Below, piece by piece: positions 32,132-43,190 of a stretch of DNA of 64,000 nucleotides. A program made the translations under genes and the position numbers. How positions within the stretch are numbered: the stretch's first letter is position 1; each line of letters opens with the position of its first letter. Where the stretch lies: positions 310,001 through 374,000 of the forward strand of contig NQMI01000019.1 in the NCBI GenBank assembly GCA_002270565.1, read 5' to 3'. The stretch is from Stenocarpella maydis (Eukaryota > Ascomycota > Sordariomycetes > Diaporthales > Diaporthaceae). The notes below the pieces were generated by a model. It did no database searches and had not been told where the DNA came from. It saw only the letters and a list, made by a program, of their open reading frames with translations.

Positions 32132-33661
32132 TCAGTAGCCTCGGCGCGCAGCACTCGCAGTCAGATTCCTGGGCTTCTCGGGCGGGTACACCACAATCCG
32201 GTCAATGTCAGCGCCCCTGTGGTCAAACCCGTTGTACAGCCCGCCTACGGTGATGGTGTTGTTGGCGCCCTCCCCCAGCGCCAGCAGCAGCGGCGCCGAG
32301 AGGATGACGCCCTTGTTGGTGTCCCTCTGGTACAGCGTCTGCAGCGTGCCCGCGTCCCCGTTGACGACCACGCTCGCGATGCGCCGCAGCCGCCACGCGC
32401 CCCCGATGCGGTCGGGCGCGCCGCCCGGCTGGTTCCCGAAGCCCATGTCGTCCGTGTTCTGGTAGTAGAACGAGACCCACTGGGGCCCGCCGCCCGCGCC
32501 CTCGACGCCCGTGAAGGTGACGGTGCTGTCGTTGCCACGGATGCCCGTGGCGATGACGCCGCCGCTCGCGAAGCTGGCCTCCTGCAGGAACGCGCCGCCG
32601 GCGGTCTCGGCCTCGTGCGCGTAGTAGGGGGTCCCCCCGACGGGCTCCCACTCGCCCGTCTCGGCGTCCAGGTCGTACACGTCGTGCCAGGCGAGCGCGA
32701 GGGACTTCTTTTCGTCGTCGGCCTCGGCCGGCAGCCAGATGTAGCGGCTCTCCCAGAGGGAGTTGCTGTCCCACTGGTCGCCCATGTACAGGTTCGTCAC
32801 CCTCCTGGTGCCGTTGATACGCAGGACGAATCCGCTCTGGCTGTTGTAGGTGCGCGTGCCGGGCGGGGCGACGTTGAAGGGCTGGCTCCACGGCCCGGCG
32901 AGGCTGTCGGCGCGGAAGGCGACAACGTCGTTAGGGCGGTAGCCCGTCTTGTGGCTCATGAGGATGTAGTAGCTGTTTTCCGTCTGCACGATGCCCGGCG
33001 CCTCGAGGTCGAACTTGTCGAAGCGGTAGACGACCTCGTCCAGCTCGGTGACTGCCTCGTTGTAGGAGGTGATGTAGTTGTCCCGCCCCTCGACGGTGTC
33101 ACCGTTCGAGTACAGGGCGTATGACCGCCCATCCTTGTAGTCGGTAAACAGGCCGAAGTCCTGGGACCAGTTGCCCAGGGGCTTGGTTGCCGAGACAAAC
33201 TCATACGGCCCGGTGATGTTGTCGGACGTGGCCAGGCCCTGGAGCAGAAGGCCGTAGGTAGAGTTATCGGCGTGCCACCACATGTGGTACTTGCTCGTGG
33301 CCTCGCTGTAGACGACCTTGGGCCTCTGGATGATCTTGTCCAGGCCGAGCAGCGGGTGGCCCTCGATGGGGGTGAGCGCGAGCCCGTGGTGGGTCCATGT
33401 TGCCAGGTCGTCGGAGCTGTAGACAGAGACGCCGCCGCCCTCCACCTGGCCCTCGACCTTGTACTCGCCGAACCAGAAGAACCTCCCACTGGCCGGATCG
33501 TGGATCATATTGCCCGCGTGTGCATTGACCAGGTTGCCGTCGGTATCACGCCATCGCCCTCCTGGCACAATGTAGCGTGCTGTCGAGGCGGTGACCCATA
33601 CCGCGGAGAGGCACAGGAGCTGGAAAGGCAACATGGCGTATCGCTTCACATCCAAGGACAC
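32132..33661 (-). CDS. secreted GH43 glycoside hydrolase (exo-beta-1,3-galactanase-like)
   Basis: A single exon of 509 residues. A hydrophobic leader (MLPFQLLCLSAVWVTASTA) marks secretion; Met10 (33634) may be the true start, because the first nine residues are charged. The five-bladed GH43 domain covers about residues 30-330, with AHAGNMIHDPASGRFFWFGE, RPKVVYSEATSKYHMWWH, SQDFGLFTDYKDG, EAPGIVQTENSYYILMS and YMGDQWDSNSLWESRYIW, an order that matches subfamily 24 exo-1,3-galactanases. The C-terminal 150 residues form a beta-rich, CBM35-like module. Several N-glycosylation sequons (NST, NIT, NWS, NGT) are present. Predicted to trim beta-1,3-galactan of arabinogalactan proteins outside the cell. 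The subfamily call is from motif memory; GH43 itself is secure. Confidence 0.87.
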   Translation of the reverse strand: MSLDVKRYAMLPFQLLCLSAVWVTASTARYIVPGGRWRDTDGNLVNAHAGNMIHDPASGRFFWFGEYKVEGQVEGGGVSVYSSDDLATWTHHGLALTPIEGHPLLGLDKIIQRPKVVYSEATSKYHMWWHADNSTYGLLLQGLATSDNITGPYEFVSATKPLGNWSQDFGLFTDYKDGRSYALYSNGDTVEGRDNYITSYNEAVTELDEVVYRFDKFDLEAPGIVQTENSYYILMSHKTGYRPNDVVAFRADSLAGPWSQPFNVAPPGTRTYNSQSGFVLRINGTRRVTNLYMGDQWDSNSLWESRYIWLPAEADDEKKSLALAWHDVYDLDAETGEWEPVGGTPYYAHEAETAGGAFLQEASFASGGVIATGIRGNDSTVTFTGVEGAGGGPQWVSFYYQNTDDMGFGNQPGGAPDRIGGAWRLRRIASVVVNGDAGTLQTLYQRDTNKGVILSAPLLLALGEGANNTITVGGLYNGFDHRGADIDRIVVYPPEKPRNLTASAARRGY

Positions 33662-34811
33662 AAGGGTTGGCTTGTCTGACCACGGGAGGCATCCGTGGAC
33701 GCCGATATTGTTGCACCGGCCTTCTTATATGTAAATAGTGCCCCTGATGCTTCGCCAAGACGGCCGTCGCGTCTGTACGGCGCGCTTTACACCGAGCACA
33801 TCCACCCCCGCAGCGCGCCATGAATTCACCCGGACAAGCCATTCTGGTTTCTGGGCGAGATCTTAGTATGATGAAATGCTTGCTATTTTATGTCGAATAG
33901 CAAGGGTTTACGGGAATTTTGACCAAGGACCCCGACAGTCCCTTGATTATGTGGCCTGGGAGGTCGGAGGCGTGCTGCCGCACCAAGGTGACATTACGCA
34001 CGCGAAAGGCTCTTAGCTCGGTCAGCGCCCACCGGGCCTCCTGGGGGTATTCTTACCTTGTATGACTTTTGGACCAGAATGCCGTGGATCCAAATATCCC
34101 AGCCTGGGATTTCGGCCAAAGACTACCGAACTTGCTTGTGCTACCGAATCAAGTCGGGCCTGAGCCCAGGCAAAGGCGCCAGATGGTCAACTCAGAAGGT
34201 GAAGTATGGTTGTCCGCCCGGGACTGAAGATTGAAACCCCTCGTGAGAGCAATATATCGTGGATGCACAGCCGGGTGAGACTAGTTGAAACACTGAAACT
34301 CTGTCAACGGCACCTCAGTCAAGGATAGAGAAGGAGTGGGTGATTAGCAAGATGCGAAAACAAAAAGAATAGAAAAAGAAGAAGTAAAAATGAATAAAAC
34401 TACTTGTGGTTGTTGACAGCTGCGCAAGCAAAGACTCGGGGGCCTATGTGGTGCCAGTGAATATCGAGGCCCCAAATCTGGAGCCTTGGAACAAATTCTG
34501 AATACACACAACCAGACCCGAGAGCCTTACTTGGGGCGTGAGACTGACCGGTCTAGCTAGGCCTTTTAGAGTAGATACATTACTGTGGTAATTTCGACAT
34601 GAAGAGGCCATACGATGCCGTCTTCTAGTTGTGCTTCTGCAATCCATCTCATCCCCTGAGAGCTAGCAGTTGTGACTACTCACAAAACTTTCGCCATCAG
34701 AGCAAATACATGCCTGATAAACGCCCTGCGTAAAACCATCGGCAAAATCGAGCTCACTCCAAGCCCGTCAAATGGCTAGATCCGCAGCATTTGAACACAA
34801 AGGTCCTAGTC
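33662..34811. other. intergenic region between GH43 and Sub1
   Basis: The first ~200 bases are the GH43 promoter, with a TTCTTATATG AT-rich box near 33722. The remainder holds short frames only (34444-34647 minus) and an A-rich stretch at 34355-34400. No further gene is supported. Confidence 0.5.
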
Positions 34812-35459
34812 CTAGTCCTCAGCCTCGTCGCTGGTGGCCTCAATGTTGGCCTTTTTGGATTTGGAGGAGCTCTTGTTAGCCGGCTTGGCCGGCCTTTCGT
34901 CGTCCTCGTCGTCCTCGTCAGCAGGGTTCTCGGCAGCACCGCCACCTGCAATCTTGACGCCCTGTTTGCGGAGCTCCTTGGTGATGGCGGGCAGGCTGCC
35001 GACCAGGGTTTGGAACTGATCGACGTTGAGCATGATGCCCTGTGCACATTGTCAACACACATTGTTGTGCCGCCGCTAGTCCAATAACCTGGGCGCCACC
35101 CACCTTCTTGCCAGGCTTCATCTCACCGGTGGACTTGTCCTCGTAGTATTCCCTGAGGTTTACAAACCAGTTTCCCTTGAACTCCTGGACGACGATCCGC
35201 CTCTTTCCCGAGAGCTTTAAAGTGGCCGTGTCAGCGTCCTGATGAGAGAGATATGGTCTGAGTGAAACGGGGTGGGAAGGGATAAGGTCGAAAATGAACC
35301 TACATCCCAGAAGGCATTGCCCTCGCTGTCGACGTTTGCGCCATTCTTGGAGCTGGACCCCTTCTTTGCCTCATCCTTTGACTTCCTGGCCGTCTTTGCT
35401 GGCCGCTCCTCCCCACTCGAGTTGTCGCTCGCGACGAAGCTAGCGACACGCTTGACCAT
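34812..35459 (-). CDS. SUB1: transcriptional coactivator PC4/Sub1 homologue
   Basis: Three minus-strand exons, 35459-35304, 35238-35104 and 35039-34812, joined in phase 0 at both junctions, encode 172 residues. The N-terminus is lysine/serine-rich and acidic (residues 1-45). The PC4 single-strand DNA-binding fold lies at about 55-115: LKLSGKRRIVVQEFKGNWFV, NLREYYEDKSTGEMKPGKKG and IMLNVDQFQTLV, the classic order of beta strands and final helix. The C-terminal tail is acidic and lysine-rich (DEDDEDDERPAKP, EATSDEAED). Sub1/PC4 binds RNA polymerase II complexes and single-stranded DNA in the nucleus. It is divergent from the PXA gene, with 935 bp between start codons serving as shared promoter region. 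Single-copy housekeeping gene; splice sites are canonical. Confidence 0.93.
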
Positions 35460-36394
35460 TTTGCGGGTGGTGCAGAGATGCGATGACGTCAGCGGATTGG
35501 CTGGAGAGTTTTGACAAAGTCTGGATGTTGTTCAATGGGCCGAAAGGGGGGGGGGGAGTGAGGTTTGATGTCGTGGTAGGCAAGGAATGGAGTCAGCTTA
35601 TGGTGGGCGTAAAGAAAGCCAGCCTTGTCTTTTGTCCCCGAGGGTGGGAGTTCCATGCACTCACTGCACTTTGCTCTGTCTGGTCGACGCGTCGGGAGAA
35701 GCGCGTCCAACTGGCCTGGCACTTTCTCAGCATGGTTTATCGCTATCATTACCATTATCACTCTCGATATAGCCAGGGTTAGGGGGGTACACATGTTTCT
35801 AGACAGGCCGAGGCAGGACCCCTGTCACCCAAGCCAGGCCAGGCCCCGGCTGTTGAGAAATGACAGCTTGCGGGCAACATTGCTCAAGGCAATCTCGAGC
35901 CTTGGCAAGAGGTGGGTACATGCTTTCCCCAAAATTAGCACAGATGTTTTTTTGGCAGGCGGACTGGCTGCGACGTTGAACCTCGAATCGTGCCAGGGGT
36001 TGGTCCATTTTACTGTCCTGCTTCATCCTGATTGAATTTCGGCAGTGCGTCGTATTCCTCTCTTTGGTCCGTATCCGTTTTGCTGTGCCACTCCTTGCTG
36101 CTGCTGCTTCTTCGGTCTGGCATCTGATTTATCTTGTCCTCGTCCTTTTTAATCAGCACAAAACAGACACCCACACAACAATCCACGCACCGACACGTGG
36201 CCCCCTCCCTTTTTACACCACTTGACTATACGTGTATCGCCGTCCTCCACATTCCTGTCGGATCCTCACCGAACGAGCAATCAATGCTGCGGACCACCTG
36301 AGGCGAATCTCCAGCTCCCCAGGTCCACATTCTATCCCTGCAATGAAGACACGCTTCTCGTGGTGATGCGCCATCTCGCTCAACTGCCGACAAT
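35460..36394. promoter_or_regulatory. divergent intergenic promoter region, Sub1 / PXA-PX gene
   Basis: No conserved ORF. It contains a G-run near 35548-35556 and C/T-rich tracts (36040-36200) typical of fungal housekeeping promoters, next to the PXA start. Both genes must start transcription here. Confidence 0.5.
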
Positions 36395-39300
36395 ATGCCC
36401 GCCGACGATAAGATAGACCCAAGTCCAGATTCTCCAGCACCAGTCGTCGCCAATGCAGCAGCAGCCCCCGGCTCGACCGACCGCCAGGCGAAGCCATCCT
36501 CTCCCTTGTCCACCAAGCCGAATCCCCAAAAGCCCGAAGACGACGTCACGACTCGCATCTTCCAGTTCCTCTCCACCGCCACGCCCGGCACCCTATCCGG
36601 CATCGCCGTCGGCCTCGCTGCTGTCACCTACTTCGTCCTCGGCCAGCTCGGCCTGCTTCTCATAGGCGCATTTGGCGGCGTCGCGCTCTATGTGCACTGG
36701 GAGGCCAACGACCCCGACTATGCGAAGGCTGTCCGTAGCGAGAAGGGGGTGGATATAGTCGCAAGATTGCTGGGTGACAAGAACAGCCTGAGGGGCGTCG
36801 ACGACGACCGCAGGGCTACCGAGGAAGATGAGGCCATTTTCCTGGCGCAGAGCTTTGCTGATTTCCAGCCCGAGACCCAGGATGCCCTCAACGGCCTCGT
36901 CGACGCCGTCATCAGGGACTACGTCAAGTGGTGGTACGATCCCATCGTCCCGTCCGACAGGTCTTTCCCATTGTCGTGTCGCAAGGTCCTCACCTCTTTC
37001 CTCGTGTCTGTTGGGAACTACCTGGGCAAGAAGAGGCCCGCCGACAGCTTCCTCGACTTCCTGACAAACACGTCCTCGATCGTCATCGTCTTCTTCTCCG
37101 AGCTCTCGCAAGCGTTTACCGACCTACCCCCCGATTCCACCATGACCGCCGCCGATGCCGTCTACAACTATCTTGCTTCAAACCCCGACTCAAACCTGTC
37201 GCACCTGCTGAACCAGCGACACCAGGCTTCCAAGTTCAAGTCTGTGGCTGAGGACTTGCTTGGTTTCCTCGACAGGCCCACCCTCGACTGCGACCCTGCG
37301 AGGACATTCCTGCGTGAGATACTCGCCAGCGTTATCCTGGAGATGTCCCTGCAGACGTGTTCCAAGGCTGACTGGATCAACGGGTGGATCGTGTATCTCC
37401 TCGAGGCCGGAGAGCCCGATTTCAACCAGGCCATCGACGTTGGCATGCAGACGGGGCCCGAGGCGAACAGTGCCGTGTTTGCTGACATGGACGGGAACGT
37501 CGGAAACATCGGGCTGACAAAGGGGAACCGCAACTCTCTCGACCTGGAGAAGGCCCGCCGGAGGGAGCCTGCGCAGGCCCACAAGAAGAAGCTGAGCAAG
37601 GCTGATGAAGAGATGGAGGTCCTGGAGGAGATGAAGCGTATGAATCAGATGCTTCTGGATGAGGATGCCCGTAGGTCCAAGGACTTTCGGGCGTTCCAGG
37701 AAAGCAAAGAGTGTTCGGCTTCTACCAAGGAGGACGTCCCCCAGAGGCTGGCGGATGCCCTTCAGCTGAACGCCGATGAACTTGAGACCCAGCCAAAGCC
37801 CGCAGCTGTATCACAGACACCGGCGGACACAGTCAGTGCCCCAGCTGCTAGTGTCTCGGGCCCTCCTGCTCCTGAGAAGGCTGTTTCGACGTCGAGCGAA
37901 GAACGCCCCAGCAGGGAGCTCCCTCCGACTCCCAAAAGCCTCGACTCCCGCGGCCCGAAACCGGCTACCCAACATGGCCACCAGCAGTCATTTACCAGCT
38001 TCGACCAGATTGTGCCCCCAGGTCAGGATGACAGCGACCAGAGCGACGCAGATCCCAAGCAACCCCCACCTCTCACTCTACACAATGCCAAGATAACCAT
38101 ATACGATGACGGGACGGCTGAGAAGAATCGAATCCGAACCAGGCCTACGTGGGATTACCTAATTCAGATCGAGCCGTCATCGTCACAATACTCCGGGTGG
38201 ATGATCGTGAGGCAATATATTGATTTCGAGAAGCTTCACGAAGTCCTGCGCAGGATAGCGGCGATCTCGGGCATTACCGCCTTTACAGAACAGCACAAGG
38301 AGCTGCCGCAGTTCAAGGTTCACACGCGGGAATCCCTCCGTGGCGAACTGGAGCGATACCTGCGCGACGCATGCTGGTACAAGGCACTCGCAGAGAGTGA
38401 AGGGATGAAGAGGTTCCTCGACAAGGACCAGGGTCACACCAGGACAGAGTCCAAGACGGGCCTGCAGGCGGTTGAGAGCTTCGGCAAAAACGTGTTTGGC
38501 GCCTTGGCAAGCGCCCCGAAGGGCGTAGCAGACGGTGGCAAGGCGATCGCGGGTGGTGTTACGGGTGTCTTCGGCAACTTTGGATTAACCAGAAAACAGA
38601 CCTCCCAATCTCTGCCCGAGGCGGGAGCTAGCGCCGCAGCCGGTCGGCTTTCCGTGTCCACGCCGCCCAGGGCCGACAGTGGGCTCGCGGTCAACACGCT
38701 GAACGCGCCGCGGAAGTCAAGGGACAGCTTGGACAGTCAGCGATCTTCCATCATATCGACACAGCCTGGGAAGATGCCTCCCATGGAGCGCCGCCCGAGC
38801 TATCAGTCACAGGGGGAACAGGACGCGGACGTGTTACAGCCAGCACGATCGGACCGTTGGGACAGGGCATCGCCAAGTGCGCTAAGCAGCAAGGCTAACA
38901 GCCGCGCGTCCAGCATCGCGCCGCTTCGGTCGCCTCTGAAGTCCCCGTCAACAATCAGCCTAGACGCTCTCCGCCTCCCTCCACCGCCGGACGCGATGCC
39001 AGATGACTGGGGCTCACCCGTCAGCACTCGGATGTCTCGGTCCCAGGAAAATATTCTGGACCTGAGCTCACAGGGCAAGAGGACGCCCAACGGAGGACCC
39101 AGGCAGCCTAGGCCGTCGAGGCAGCACTCAAAGATCTCGGAGCAGGAGACGAGGGTGGCCGTGGAGCTGGTATTTGCCATCATCAATGAGCTCTACTCTC
39201 TCTCCTCGGCCTGGAACTTCCGGCGCACCCTGCTTGCCGCTGCAAAGTCCTTCCTGTTGCGCCCGGGCAACCCTTCGCTTGTGTCTATCCAGAAGATGAT

Positions 39301-39625
39301 TCAGGACTCAGTCATTGAGGCGAACTCGTCGGATGAGGGCATCGCCGCCCACCTGCGAAAGCTGCGGGAAAACACATTCCCAACAGAGGAGGAACTCAAG
39401 GCCTGGCCGGCCGAGTCGAGCCAGGAGGAGAAGGACAAGCTCAGGGAGAAGGCGCGCCGCCTGCTCATCCAGAGTGGAGTTCCCGCTGCCCTGTCGGGTG
39501 TCATGGGGCAGAATGCTACCACCGAGGCGCTGGGCCGCATATTCGACTGCCTCCAGATTGAGGAGGTGGCACGGGGACTCATGTTTGGAATAATGCTCCA
39601 AGCCATGCGAGTCATTACGCATTAA
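36395..39625 (+). CDS. PXA-PX-nexin_C domain protein (Mdm1/sorting-nexin-like, no RGS)
   Basis: An intronless frame of 1076 residues. A disordered N-terminus precedes a hydrophobic hairpin at about 65-102 (GIAVGLAAVTYFVLGQLG, LLIGAFGGVALYV) that should anchor it in the ER membrane. The PXA domain follows (about 140-360; ALNGLVDAVIRDYVKWWYDP), then a charged, coiled-coil-like and disordered stretch, a PX domain (about 560-685; TWDYLIQIEPSSSQYSGWMI, RQYIDFEKLHEVLR, LERYLRDACWYKALAESEGM) that would bind phosphoinositides, a serine-rich linker, and a nexin_C domain at about 915-1070. Yeast Mdm1 and animal SNX13/14 have an RGS domain between PXA and PX; here I see none, as in the shorter fungal relatives. 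Likely role: tethering ER to vacuole/endosome membranes. Confidence 0.9.
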   Translation: MPADDKIDPSPDSPAPVVANAAAAPGSTDRQAKPSSPLSTKPNPQKPEDDVTTRIFQFLSTATPGTLSGIAVGLAAVTYFVLGQLGLLLIGAFGGVALYVHWEANDPDYAKAVRSEKGVDIVARLLGDKNSLRGVDDDRRATEEDEAIFLAQSFADFQPETQDALNGLVDAVIRDYVKWWYDPIVPSDRSFPLSCRKVLTSFLVSVGNYLGKKRPADSFLDFLTNTSSIVIVFFSELSQAFTDLPPDSTMTAADAVYNYLASNPDSNLSHLLNQRHQASKFKSVAEDLLGFLDRPTLDCDPARTFLREILASVILEMSLQTCSKADWINGWIVYLLEAGEPDFNQAIDVGMQTGPEANSAVFADMDGNVGNIGLTKGNRNSLDLEKARRREPAQAHKKKLSKADEEMEVLEEMKRMNQMLLDEDARRSKDFRAFQESKECSASTKEDVPQRLADALQLNADELETQPKPAAVSQTPADTVSAPAASVSGPPAPEKAVSTSSEERPSRELPPTPKSLDSRGPKPATQHGHQQSFTSFDQIVPPGQDDSDQSDADPKQPPPLTLHNAKITIYDDGTAEKNRIRTRPTWDYLIQIEPSSSQYSGWMIVRQYIDFEKLHEVLRRIAAISGITAFTEQHKELPQFKVHTRESLRGELERYLRDACWYKALAESEGMKRFLDKDQGHTRTESKTGLQAVESFGKNVFGALASAPKGVADGGKAIAGGVTGVFGNFGLTRKQTSQSLPEAGASAAAGRLSVSTPPRADSGLAVNTLNAPRKSRDSLDSQRSSIISTQPGKMPPMERRPSYQSQGEQDADVLQPARSDRWDRASPSALSSKANSRASSIAPLRSPLKSPSTISLDALRLPPPPDAMPDDWGSPVSTRMSRSQENILDLSSQGKRTPNGGPRQPRPSRQHSKISEQETRVAVELVFAIINELYSLSSAWNFRRTLLAAAKSFLLRPGNPSLVSIQKMIQDSVIEANSSDEGIAAHLRKLRENTFPTEEELKAWPAESSQEEKDKLREKARRLLIQSGVPAALSGVMGQNATTEALGRIFDCLQIEEVARGLMFGIMLQAMRVITH

Positions 39626-40769
39626 TCAAGGCCTGGGGCGCTGTCTCTCCCTTTGTTGCCCGACGGACGAAATATAGCATGTACGATGAAATGACCACCA
39701 CCGCCGAGCCCCCCTGGAGCGGGCATCATGGAGGCGGGAGGCAGAAAGACGGGCGTTGGACGACGGGCATGGAGTCGTCCACTTGGGAGACAAGGCCGGC
39801 CTCAGTACACTTATTTGGCGACAGAGGAACCAGGGGCCAATGTATGATGATGATGGGAGTCGGGCATGGGAACTCGTAGCGGAGTGGACTAATTATCCTG
39901 GCGGGCTGCAAGATGTGGGATCGAAGGTCGACCGTATGCTGGGGTTGCTGGTCATGTCCGCGATAAATACTACGGGGATGTGTTTCCAATTCTGAGGTGG
40001 GCCGAGGCGGTATGTACAGTATATCTGTATTTTATGTTGGTATTAGAGTATGTATACGATTCCATGCCTCCATCTTGTGAGGGCGGCGTTCTCGGTGCCC
40101 TGGCTTGCTGCGAGGGTCAGAAGTCAGGACAAGCTTCTCGCCAAGCCTTAATGGGCCGTGTCACAGCACCTAAATAGGATAGATAGGCGCTGCGGGCCAG
40201 GCCAAACGTTGCATCACATACAGAGTACACATGCCGCGCAGCCCGGCCCTGCCCAGCCGAGGCACAGTGGGAGATCGCCACGGGGGGCTTAATCTTGTCC
40301 AAGGCGTAACGGGGCCCAAGCATCAGGAATAAGCCTTTTTTTTATGCTCCGTTGAATACGCTTGGGCCTGTGGACCCCGGCTGCCCGGGATGACCTAGTC
40401 GTCCGCCACAACTAGCACACACACAGACGTTGCTCATGGAGCGGCGGCTGTGTGACTTGACTCGGGAGGTACCTGTTCGCTGGCACTTTTTTTTTCTTTT
40501 GTTTTTGTTTTTCTTTTCTTTTTCTTTTTCTTCTTACTTTTTCTTTCAACTCGGGCCTGTGAGGACTGTAGTGTAACACAAGTCCAAGCGGTCCTTGTGT
40601 GGAAGAAGGCGCGGCTGGTTTTCCCCGGGGTTATTAAGGAGGGTCTCGTGGGTTCCTGATGATGATGGTGATGTGTATAAATAACCCCGGCATGTTGCTT
40701 CGATGTTTTCCTGCGGGCAAGGTCGTTCTCTTGTTACCCTTCGCAGGGCAATGGGCTCCTGGGCCACGC

Positions 40770-40802
<33 letters not shown>

Positions 40803-41290
40803 GGTGTGTGGAGTAGGACGTGCATTTGGGATAAATAACCCCACCCCCGGGTTTTCATGTCTTGCCTCTCTCTCTCTCACTCGCCCTCTGCTTGCCTCCC
40901 CGAACGATGATGCCAGGCTTTTGTTTTTTTTTTTTTTTTTTTTTTTTCCCACCGAGGAGGATGCTGAGGCTGTCGCGTCGCACGGCATGCCATGTCCGAT
41001 AAGCCTTTTGCGGGGGCAGGGAGTGACTTTTTGTTGGGTGCAGGCGGCTGCGTGTGGAGTTGCTTGGCGCGGTAGGACGTGATAGGTAAAAGAGTCTCTT
41101 CCCCTTGATGGCGAACATATCCCGCCATGGGAAAAAATAAACAAACAAAAACTGTGAGCGAGCGTCTTTTGTTTTTGTGTTGCTTCCCCGCCTGCGATGT
41201 CCCCCCCCCCCCAGTCGGCATCTGCTCCCGGCCACACTTTATATCGCCGTCGTCCCGGTCAGCATCGTTCATCCGGACCTGGTGAGACCT
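39626..41290. other. intergenic region rich in simple sequence
   Basis: No gene recognised. It holds a T-rich pyrimidine tract at about 40488-40547, a TG repeat at about 40771-40794, a T-run of about 24 at 40924-40947 and a C-run near 41205-41214. Short frames here are composition-driven. The first part is the 3' UTR of the PXA gene. Confidence 0.5.
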
Positions 41291-41293
41291 CGC

Positions 41294-42595
41294 CATGCCC
41301 GACAAGGGCGACTCAACCACCGAGGTCGGGGACCCCCCGGGCGCGAGCACAACGGCGACGACACCAAGATGCTCGAGGCGCAGCCTCTCCTCCAGCCACC
41401 AGGGTTTCCTGCTCCGCCAGTCCGTGGGGGAAGAGGCTGCACCTCGAGGCCAGGCTCATGAGGAAGATTGACCTGAGGCTCATTCCGGCCATCACCGTCA
41501 TGTACATCCTCAACTGCGTTGTCGACAGGTAAGCAGGTCCTGTGAGCTTCTCGCCCGCGGGGGTAAACAGCCATCACGATCACCGCGGAGCTGTGGGACA
41601 AACCCCCTCCCGCCCCCTCCTGTACCGGGAGGCCGTGTTTGAGGAAAACGAGTAAGCTAGTGGAAAGCACAGTAACTGGCCAGTAATCAACAGTTGCCTT
41701 AGGTTCAACAGGAGGATTACTAGAAGGTACGGTTGCAAACTGTAGTTTTTAACCATACCTTCCAGTAATCGTCCCGTTGAACCTGGAGTAACCGTTAATT
41801 AACTATACTTTACAGTAGGTCAGTTGTTGAGGGCCTCTGGCAACTCCCGGTACAGAAGTCACGCCAGCCCAACCACCTCCTCCTCCACAACACGCACACC
41901 ACAAGCACAGGAAAAATGCCATCGTCACCACCACCGCCGCCGCCCCGGCTGGCCCGCCAGATAAAACGCAGCAGCAACAGCATCGCGGCCGCCAGGCTCG
42001 CCGGCCTCGAGGAGGACCCCCGGCGCCTTCTCGGGCCTGGTATCAGCCTGGCACCACGGCCAACATGGACGGCACGTGGGGGAGGGCTCCGGGTCTGGAG
42101 GCGGCTGTTCCCTATCGAGGGCGTCCGTCGCCGCCATCGCGGTGGGCCCTTAGGGCCCTCCTTCGTGCTCCCCACCCCCGCGGACAACCGCCGCGCGGCT
42201 GTCCGAGGAGGAGAGGCAGCTGTGGTCGTCTGGCGGCTCGTGGAGGGGGGGGGGGCATTGGCGAGGACGGCTGGGCGCCCGGCTGGCGTCTGCTGCTCAT
42301 GCCGGGACCGTATGTGCTCTGGTATGGCACCCCTTCCCCATTACATCTCCAGCCTCCTGTGGCCCTGCCTATGCCTAAAAAAAAAAGAAAAGAAAAAAAA
42401 GCTCGCCCTGGCGCTCACCAACGTCGCGTCCAACGCCGAGCAGCATCTGCGCGAGCCACATGTGCCCGGACGCCGCGCCGCGCGCTCGCTGCCGTGTGCG
42501 CGGCGACGGTCCTGAGGGCCATGCTCGTGCGGCTGGATAGGAGGCTTGATGAAGGGGCCTATGCCCCTGGGGACGGTCAATGCTGCGCCGGGTGA
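41294..42595 (+). pseudogene. remnant of a TNA1/Dal5-type MFS transporter
   Basis: Scattered plus-strand pieces follow the order of an allantoate/nicotinate-type permease. 41451-41529 reads RLMRKIDLRLIPAITVMYIL then NCVVDR before a GTAAGC donor, the first transmembrane segment of the family (usual ..KIDLRLIP..). About 42080-42200 gives LRVWRRLFPIEG, FVLPTPADN and, in another frame, RLSEEERQL, the conserved mid-loop. About 42475-42560 gives VCAATVLR and LVRLDRRLDEG, the C-terminal end. Most of the middle and several TM helices are missing, the frame changes repeatedly, and a hairpin element sits at 41690-41796. A dead gene. Unlike many relics here it is GC-rich, so deletion and indels rather than RIP killed it. 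Confidence 0.55.
41690..41796. repeat. hairpin element with 46-bp inverted arms
   Basis: 41690-41734 (AACAGTTGCCTTAGGTTCAA and onward) and the reverse complement of 41751-41796 (AACGGTTACTCCAGGTTCAA and onward) are about 85% identical around a 16-base loop. It lies between the exon-1 remnant and the rest of the dead MFS gene, so a very small MITE or foldback element is likely. Confidence 0.65.
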
Positions 42596-43190
42596 GGCGG
42601 CTGCGCGCGGGCTTAGGTACAGCAGACGGGGTGGGGGCCAGGATAGATGGGATATTCATCGGTAGGAATCGATAGACGGTACGTAGAGGTGTGGATGTGG
42701 AAAGGTGGCGAGGCATATGTCATCTGGGTAGACCGGACAAAGTTGCTCTCAGCGCGTCAGCGCAGTGGCAAGTGCAAACCGGTCAAGTAACCAGCTGCCT
42801 CGCGCATCTGTTGCGCGTTGTGTCCCTGTGTCCCTCGTCGGTCATTCTAGTCCCGCCAGCCTCCGAAGGGAAATCCAGGTTGAGGCCTATGCATACCTTT
42901 ATATATATTTGATGTGAATTAGCCCTGAGCGCCCATGTCTGCACCTTGGACGTGTGTTATCCGTCGGTGAGTCTGGTTGATACGGTCAACATTGGCGAGA
43001 GTGCCGTACTCCCAACGATCTAACTAGGTATATACCCATCATCTGCATCATTGGTGTCAACTTTTATTCGGCTCTTTATAAACCAATGCAATCTTTGTCC
43101 TCTCTGGCAGGTTCCTTCCAGTCCTCTTATTCTTCCTCGCCCACATTTTTATCACCACCCCCTCTACGATAACCAACCCACTCCATCATT
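42596..43190. other. intergenic stretch between two pseudogenes
   Basis: About 600 bases of mixed composition with no supported ORF or RNA gene. Confidence 0.5.

Noticed and set aside
32126..33124. 332-residue plus-strand ORF over the GH43 gene
   Set aside because: Antisense of a GC-rich coding region, biased to R/V/A/D with no domain.
40774..41350. Lysine-rich ORFs around 40.8-41.3 kb
   Set aside because: Produced by T/A homopolymers and the TG repeat, not by coding sequence.
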